This document shows, one piece after another, positions 27,220 through 32,530 of a stretch of DNA of 32,530 nt; position 1 is the first letter of the stretch, and each line of letters opens with the position of its first letter. Below the pieces are notes generated by a model, which was not told the DNA's origin, ran no database searches, and was given only the letters and a program-made list of their open reading frames with translations. The translations under genes and the position numbers were made by a program. The DNA comes from Acidimicrobiaceae bacterium (GTDB lineage: Bacteria > Actinomycetota > Acidimicrobiia > Acidimicrobiales > Bog-793). The stretch spans positions 1-32,530 of the forward strand of contig JAODBN010000337.1 in NCBI GenBank assembly GCA_025463965.1, given 5' to 3'.

Positions 27220-28146
27220 CTAGCGGCGTTGCAGGCGGACGTCGAAGGCGTCTCGAAGCGCATCGCCGATCAGGTTGAGAGCCATCACCGTCAAGATGAT
27301 CAGGCCTCCGACGGGGTAGATCAGCCACCACTCCCCCGCGTAGATGTAGGACACGCCCTGGGAGAGCATCGCGCCCCAGTTGGCTGCGGGTGGCGGGATG
27401 CCGAAGCCGAGGTAGCCGAGCGCGGCCAGCACCAAGATGGCGTCGGCCACCTGAAAGGTGATGTTCACGATGATCGTCCCGATGGCGTTCGGGACCACAT
27501 GGAGGAAGATGCTGCGCGAAGCGCCGCCTCCCATCCCCTTCACGGCCTGGATGTACTCGCGCGTTCGCAACGTCAGCGTCTCGCCGCGGATCAGCCGAGC
27601 TGGGACGAGCCAGGCGAAGAACGCCACGACGAGCGTCAGGTTCAAGGCGTTGACTTTGATGATCGCTGCCATCAACAGCAGCACGAACAGCACCGGGATG
27701 GCGAGCAGCGCGTCCACGATCCGCATCATGAACGAGTCGACGAGACCGCCGAAGTAGCCGGAGACCGCGCCCCACAGCACCCCGAACACACCGGCCAGTG
27801 CAGCCGCGGCAAAGCCGATCTCGATCGAGCTCTGGCCGCCGGCCATCAGCCGGCCGAGCTCGTTGTAGCCGACGTTGTCGGTGCCGAGCGGGTAGCTGCC
27901 TCCCGGCGCCTGATTGCTCACCGAGAGGTTCGAGGTCACCTGATTGGTGTGGTAGAAGACCGGGCCCAGAAAGCAGAACCCGATGATCAAGACCAGGACG
28001 ACGAACCCGGCGAGGGCGAGCTTGTTTTCGAGGAAGACCGAGAGCACCGCGGCGCCGCGCTTTCGCGGAGGGCGTACAAGGTGCGAGACGAGGGCGTCGT
28101 CGCTCGACGTCGGCGGGATGGCGATCAGACCATGCTCAATCGCCAT
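27220..28146 (-). CDS. ABC transporter permease, DppC/OppC-like
   Basis: 'NKLALAGFVVLVLIIGFCFLGPVFY', 'LGTDNVGYNELGRLMAGGQSSIEIG', 'REYIQAVKGMGGGASRSIFLHVVPNAIGTIIVN'. Confidence 0.92.
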   Translation of the reverse strand: MAIEHGLIAIPPTSSDDALVSHLVRPPRKRGAAVLSVFLENKLALAGFVVLVLIIGFCFLGPVFYHTNQVTSNLSVSNQAPGGSYPLGTDNVGYNELGRLMAGGQSSIEIGFAAAALAGVFGVLWGAVSGYFGGLVDSFMMRIVDALLAIPVLFVLLLMAAIIKVNALNLTLVVAFFAWLVPARLIRGETLTLRTREYIQAVKGMGGGASRSIFLHVVPNAIGTIIVNITFQVADAILVLAALGYLGFGIPPPAANWGAMLSQGVSYIYAGEWWLIYPVGGLIILTVMALNLIGDALRDAFDVRLQRR

Positions 28147-28199
28147 CGCGCTGCGTCTCCGATCGAAGCGTCACGGGATTCTCGAAGGTCACGGAAGGC

Positions 28200-29147
28200 T
28201 CAGACATAGCGCACCCTGCGGTCGACGATCCCGTAGGCGACGTCCGCCACGAGGTTGCCGACGACGGTCAGCACTGCCACGACGAGCGTCAGTGCGAGCA
28301 GGGTCGGATAGTCACGGGTCTGGGCGGAGTTCCAGAACAACAGACCGATGCCCGGGTAGTTGAACACCGACTCGGTGATGAGGTTCCCCGAGACCAGCGC
28401 CGGCACGCTGAGACCGAGGAGGGTCACGATCGGCAAGATCGCGTTCCGCAGCATGTGGCGGAAGAGCACGCCCCACTTCGTCGCGCCTTTGGCCCGGGCG
28501 GTGCGGATGTAGTCCTGCGTCAAAGCCTCGATCGCGGCGGAGCGCATGTAGCGGCTGAACGACGCCACGCCGACGATCGTGAGGGTGAGCACGGGAAGGA
28601 CCATCCCCTTCGGATCGGTGATCGATCCCCCGACGGTCGCAGATTGGGGAGCAGACGGCGGCAGGAGCTTGAAGTACACGGAGAACACCGCGATGAGAAG
28701 GAGCGCCAGCCAGAACGTCGGCATCGAGTAGCCGACGAACGAGGCGCTGGTCAGCACGTAGTCGTCGGGCTTGTTGCGGCGCACCGCCTGGTAGATGCCA
28801 AGCGGCACGGCGATGAGGACGGTGAAGAAGAGGGCGAGGCCGCTCAGGTAGGCGCTCTTCGGCAGGTCCTGGGAGAGCAAGGTCGAGACCGACTCGTTCG
28901 TCTTGTACGAAAAGCCGAGGTTGCCGTGGAAGAGACGGTCCAGGTAGTCCCAGTACTGGATCGGCAAGGAACGGTCGTAGCCGTTCGCGGCGTTGAAGGA
29001 ACGAATCGCGCTTGGCGAGGCGCGCTCGCCGAGTTCGGCGCGAGCAGCACCACCCGGAAGCAAATGAAGGAGAAGGAACGTGATGATCGACACGAGGACG
29101 ATCACAAGGATTGCCTGTCCCGTCCGACGCAACAGGTAGCCAATCAT
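28200..29147 (-). CDS. ABC transporter permease, DppB/OppB-like
   Basis: 'MIGYLLRRTGQAILVIVLVSIITFLLLHLLPGG', 'DYIRTARAKGATKWGVLFRHMLRNAILPIVTLLGLSVPALVSGNLITESVFNYPGIG'. Confidence 0.93.
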   Translation of the reverse strand: MIGYLLRRTGQAILVIVLVSIITFLLLHLLPGGAARAELGERASPSAIRSFNAANGYDRSLPIQYWDYLDRLFHGNLGFSYKTNESVSTLLSQDLPKSAYLSGLALFFTVLIAVPLGIYQAVRRNKPDDYVLTSASFVGYSMPTFWLALLLIAVFSVYFKLLPPSAPQSATVGGSITDPKGMVLPVLTLTIVGVASFSRYMRSAAIEALTQDYIRTARAKGATKWGVLFRHMLRNAILPIVTLLGLSVPALVSGNLITESVFNYPGIGLLFWNSAQTRDYPTLLALTLVVAVLTVVGNLVADVAYGIVDRRVRYV

Positions 29148-29207
29148 CGAGGATCCACGCTCTGTTCGCCTCTCCTAATTCTCGAAGAACAGCTGGGCGA
29201 GAGCCGA

Positions 29208-30143
29208 CTAGACCGGCTGGGCCCCGGAGGCGAGACCCATCAGCAACCCGTCGACGCCGACGGCCGGACTGGTCGTCACAAAGAGCGGGAACCCGTCCTC
29301 GGGGGCCCGGATCTCTTCAATTTCGTCGGTCGTGAGCGAGGATACCGTTCCGACGATCGAGCCGCCTGGCACGCGGTCCCCCGCCGCCACCGCCGGCGAC
29401 CACCAGCCGCCGATCGCGGAGCGCAGCCACACCCATCGGTTGAGCTCGACTGGGGACTGTGGTGGATCGAAGCTCGCCGGAAGCACGCCAAGCGACGCGA
29501 GCACCCGGCGAATACCGCTGAGATGGAGTTCGACCGATCGCTCGTCGACGAGGCCGCAACCGCCGGCTTCGGCGGTGATCGAGGGAATGCCTGCCTCGGC
29601 GGCCGCGGCGCTGGAGGTCCCGGCGATCGGGCTCGCCGAGCGCTCGCTTCGGATGGAGTAGCCGAGCCCGTAGGCGTGCGAGAGCGCTCGGGACTGCTCC
29701 TGCACTTCCGAGGCGTCATAGATCGTGAACGGCTCGAGGGCCTCCACCATGTCACCGGCATGCAGGTCGATGTGGAAATCGGCGTTTCGGATCACCGAAT
29801 CGAAGAGAACGTGCGCCAGGCGCTCGGTGAAGCTTCCGTTCGCATCGCCCGGAAAGCACCGGTTGAGGTTCAGCTGGTCGTGTGGGACCACGAACGGAGT
29901 ACGGCCGTGAAAGGCAGCCAGATTGGCAATCGGAATTACGAGAAGGCGCCCCTGGAGCTTGCTCTCGTCGAGACCTTGCAGGAATCGGCGCAGACCGAGC
30001 ATCGAGGTGTACTCGCAGCCGTGGACCCCGGCCATGAGCGAGACGGTCGGACCGAGCTCGGCGCTCCCGAGCTCCAGGTAGGGCACCTCCGAGCCGACGA
30101 GGCCGTCGGCCCCGTCGACCCGGAGGGTTCCCGTCGTTCCCAT
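29208..30143 (-). CDS. Succinylglutamate desuccinylase/aspartoacylase-family zinc deacylase/carboxypeptidase
   Basis: 'MAGVHGCEYTSMLGL' (HGxE), 'LNLNRCFPGD', 'DFHIDLHAGD', 'ITAEAGGCG'. Confidence 0.85.
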   Translation of the reverse strand: MGTTGTLRVDGADGLVGSEVPYLELGSAELGPTVSLMAGVHGCEYTSMLGLRRFLQGLDESKLQGRLLVIPIANLAAFHGRTPFVVPHDQLNLNRCFPGDANGSFTERLAHVLFDSVIRNADFHIDLHAGDMVEALEPFTIYDASEVQEQSRALSHAYGLGYSIRSERSASPIAGTSSAAAAEAGIPSITAEAGGCGLVDERSVELHLSGIRRVLASLGVLPASFDPPQSPVELNRWVWLRSAIGGWWSPAVAAGDRVPGGSIVGTVSSLTTDEIEEIRAPEDGFPLFVTTSPAVGVDGLLMGLASGAQPV

Positions 30144-30161
30144 ACGACTAGGTCTTCCTGA

Positions 30162-31982
30162 CTACTTGGTGGTGGTCCAGTACTCGGGCGTGTAGTTGAG
30201 CAGTGAGCTCTGGGTGACGCCCTTCAGGGTGTTCCTGATCTCCGAGATCTGGAAGTCCGGGTTGGGCTGCCAGATGTCGGGGAGCTGCGCGGCGAGGTAG
30301 TTCTCGTAGGTGCGCAGAACCGCCGTGCCGGACACCACGTGGGTGGCGTTGATGTTGGCGTCGTTTGTCGGGTTGGAGTAGCTGCCCTCGTTGATGCCCG
30401 AGCCGGTCTCGAAGATCGACTCGCCCGTCGGGTAGTAGTCAGGACCGTATGACCAGCCCTGGCCCCAGTTCTCCATTTGCCAGGTGCACGATGCGCTGAG
30501 CTTGCAGGGCGAGGCGTTGGCGATGACCGTGTTGAAGGGCGCCTGGGTCAGGTTGAGCTGGATGCCCTCGGTCGCCAGGTTGGACTTCAGCTGCTGCATC
30601 TCCTGGGTGATGTAGGTGAGGCCCGAGGCGTACTGCAGGTTGAAGCTCATCGCCGCACCCTTCGCGATGCCGGCTCCGCACTCACTTGAGCTCGTTCCCG
30701 GCTTCGCGCACGTCGTCGTTCCACCCGGCTTCACGTTCCAGCCGTGGCTCTTCAGCAGCTTGATCGACTTCTGCGGGTTGTACGGGTACGGGTTCGACGC
30801 CTCCTGCTTGGTCGACAGGTCGCTCTTGGGCAGGATCGGGACCGGACCGTAGGTCGGGTACGCGTAGCCGTAGAGGGCCTTTTTGATGTCGACCGGCTGG
30901 TTCACCAGCATCTGCACGGCCTGCCGGAAGTACAGCTGCCTGAAGATCGGCCCGACCTTCGGGTTGTTGTAGTTCATCGGGAAGTAGTTGATGCTCCAGC
31001 CGATCCAGGGCTGGGTGTTGTAGCCCTGAGACTTGAGCAGCGGGATCTGGCTCGAGTCCTGCGGCGGGGCGTAGCCGTAGTCAACCGATCCGGCGCGCAG
31101 CGAGTTGAACTCCGCGCTGTCGGTGGTGAAGGGCTGCAGGATCAGCTGGGCGATCTTCGACTTGACCGGGCCCGAGTACTTCGAGTTCGGCACGAAGACG
31201 GTGTAGCCGGTCGTCTGGAAGGTCTTCAGCTTGTAGGGCCCGTCGACGACCTGCCACAGCGGGTTGCTGGCGTAGCTGGCGGCACTGGAAGCCTGCTTGG
31301 CGAGGAAGGTGTAGACGGCCTTGGCACCGGCGGGGGTCGTGTCGTAGTTGCCGATGGCCCCGGTCGCCGACTCCTTGTCCCACGCCGCCTGCGGCAACGG
31401 GGTGATCTGGCTGAGCTCGTTGTAGAGGAACCAGGTGTCCGAGTACTTGCGGTCGAGGGTGAACACCACCGTCGATGCGTTCGGCGCCGCCATCTTCACG
31501 ACGTTTGCAGGGAACTCACCCGGCACGTAGACGGGCCAGATCCCTTGCTCCACCTTCAACATGTTCATAAAGAACAAGATGTCGCGCGAGGTGACCGGCT
31601 TGCCGTTCGCCCACTGGTACTTCTTGAGCTTGATGGTCACCGTCTTTCCGCCATTGGAATAGACGGGCGCGTCGGCGAGCGAGAGGTCCGCGTTGAACGT
31701 CGGCGACGATCCCTTACCGAACCAGTAGAGAGGTCGGAACATGATCTGCTGGAACTGATACAGGTTCACGTTGCTGTAGTACGCCGATCCCATGATCGGA
31801 AGGATGTAGTTAGGCGTAACTGCCGGCGGCAGTGCGAAGGTAACGGTGCCGTGGGTGGTGGCCTTTTTGGTCGATCCAGCCGCGGCCCCACCGAGCGTGC
31901 TAGCCCCGAGGCCAGCGACGGTGAGCGCTGAGGCGAGCGCCGCAGAGAGCACACCCCTCCGTTTGGCGGTTGACATGCGCAT
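30162..31982 (-). CDS. Peptide/nickel-type ABC transporter substrate-binding protein (family 5)
   Basis: Signal peptide 'MRMSTAKRRGVLSAALASALTVAGLGASTLGGAAAG'; 'KTVTIKLKKYQWANGKPVTSRDILFFMNML', 'FRQLYFRQAVQMLVNQPVDIKKALYGYAYPTYGPVP' typical of SBP family 5. Start 31982 preferred over 32093. Confidence 0.9.
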   Translation of the reverse strand: MRMSTAKRRGVLSAALASALTVAGLGASTLGGAAAGSTKKATTHGTVTFALPPAVTPNYILPIMGSAYYSNVNLYQFQQIMFRPLYWFGKGSSPTFNADLSLADAPVYSNGGKTVTIKLKKYQWANGKPVTSRDILFFMNMLKVEQGIWPVYVPGEFPANVVKMAAPNASTVVFTLDRKYSDTWFLYNELSQITPLPQAAWDKESATGAIGNYDTTPAGAKAVYTFLAKQASSAASYASNPLWQVVDGPYKLKTFQTTGYTVFVPNSKYSGPVKSKIAQLILQPFTTDSAEFNSLRAGSVDYGYAPPQDSSQIPLLKSQGYNTQPWIGWSINYFPMNYNNPKVGPIFRQLYFRQAVQMLVNQPVDIKKALYGYAYPTYGPVPILPKSDLSTKQEASNPYPYNPQKSIKLLKSHGWNVKPGGTTTCAKPGTSSSECGAGIAKGAAMSFNLQYASGLTYITQEMQQLKSNLATEGIQLNLTQAPFNTVIANASPCKLSASCTWQMENWGQGWSYGPDYYPTGESIFETGSGINEGSYSNPTNDANINATHVVSGTAVLRTYENYLAAQLPDIWQPNPDFQISEIRNTLKGVTQSSLLNYTPEYWTTTK

Positions 31983-32132
31983 CTTCCAGCTCCCCTTTTT
32001 CGCCGCTGTTATATCGCCTATATCCTGTGTACTACAGGTTGTCCGAATGCAGCAGTATCGCGAACCGCTCCCCCGAACGCAAGCAACCCGCACGACGAAA
32101 GACCTGTTCGGCGGGCAATTTCCCCTTTAAAT

Positions 32133-32530
32133 CTAGGTTAACTCTGCCGCTGCCTCGGGGGGCCGCGCCCCGACGCTCACCGGTTCTCCGTCGGCCAATG
32201 GCCGCTCGAGCGGGAAGTGACAGGCAGCACGGTGCGCGGGCCCGAACGACACGAGCGGCGGCTCCTTCTCGGCACAGAGCTGCTCCGCCCGGGGGCAGCG
32301 GGTGCGAAATCGGCATCCGGAAGGCGGCGCGATGGCGCTCGGGAGCTCGCCGCGGACCGTCTCGCCGCTCTTTGCCCGCTCAGCTTCTGGGGATGGCAGT
32401 GGGATCGCGTCGATCAGGCTTGCGGTGTAGTGGTGGGCGGGATGCTCGTAGATCGCTGTACTGGGACCCACCTCCACCAGCTTTCCGAGATACATCACGC
32501 CGATGGTGTCGGCGAGGTACTTCACCACCG
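32133..32530 (-). CDS. ABC transporter ATP-binding protein (DppF/OppF-like), C-terminal part; 5' truncated by window
   Basis: 'VKYLADTIGVMYLGKLVEVGPSTAIYEHPAHHYTASLIDAIPLP' and 'GCRFRTRCPRAEQLCAEKEPPL' typical of oligopeptide ATPase C-termini; open at the window edge. Confidence 0.9.
   Translation of the reverse strand, partial: VVKYLADTIGVMYLGKLVEVGPSTAIYEHPAHHYTASLIDAIPLPSPEAERAKSGETVRGELPSAIAPPSGCRFRTRCPRAEQLCAEKEPPLVSFGPAHRAACHFPLERPLADGEPVSVGARPPEAAAELT

Noticed and set aside
28455-30161. 568-aa plus-strand ORF
   Set aside because: Antisense to the DppB-like permease and deacylase genes; Arg/His/Glu-rich composition typical of high-GC shadow ORFs.
30744-31931. 395-aa plus-strand ORF
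   Set aside because: Antisense to the substrate-binding protein; repetitive Arg/Val/Asp composition without recognisable motifs.
1-32530. CRISPR array, tRNA/rRNA, transposase or prophage
   Set aside because: No regularly spaced direct repeats, tRNA-like folds, rRNA-like segments or transposase/integrase motifs were recognised on either strand; a tool-based scan would be needed to exclude decayed elements.

Overview
High-GC, actinobacterial-looking accessory region made of several catabolic modules; no tRNA, rRNA, CRISPR array or recognisable mobile element was seen. (A) 1-1279(-): a secreted GH43-like glycosidase running off the left edge. The ORF track misses it. (B) 2335-6772(+): a DeoR-family regulator, then a carbohydrate-type ABC binding protein and two permeases with no ATPase. 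(C) 6891-17391(+): a tightly packed, largely translationally coupled cluster of acyl-CoA synthetase (interrupted by an in-frame TAG at the conserved Tyr of the YGxTE motif), thiolase-fold protein without the usual Cys nucleophile, DUF35/OB-fold partner, TPP-dependent E1 alpha and beta, SDR, cyclase-family hydrolase, stand-alone lipoyl domain, second SDR, MFS transporter and metallo-beta-lactamase-fold protein. This is the best candidate for an undescribed catabolic pathway. (D) 17646-22683: small genes (Fet4-like permease, helical/ferritin-like protein, lipoprotein), a glycosyltransferase coupled to a heme-oxygenase-like diiron oxidase, and a methyltransferase. (E) 22802-32530: a PutA-type bifunctional proline catabolic enzyme, a GntR regulator, and a dipeptide-type ABC operon containing an aspartoacylase/AstE-like deacylase. 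All calls come from reading the sequence and supplied translations; no database search was run.
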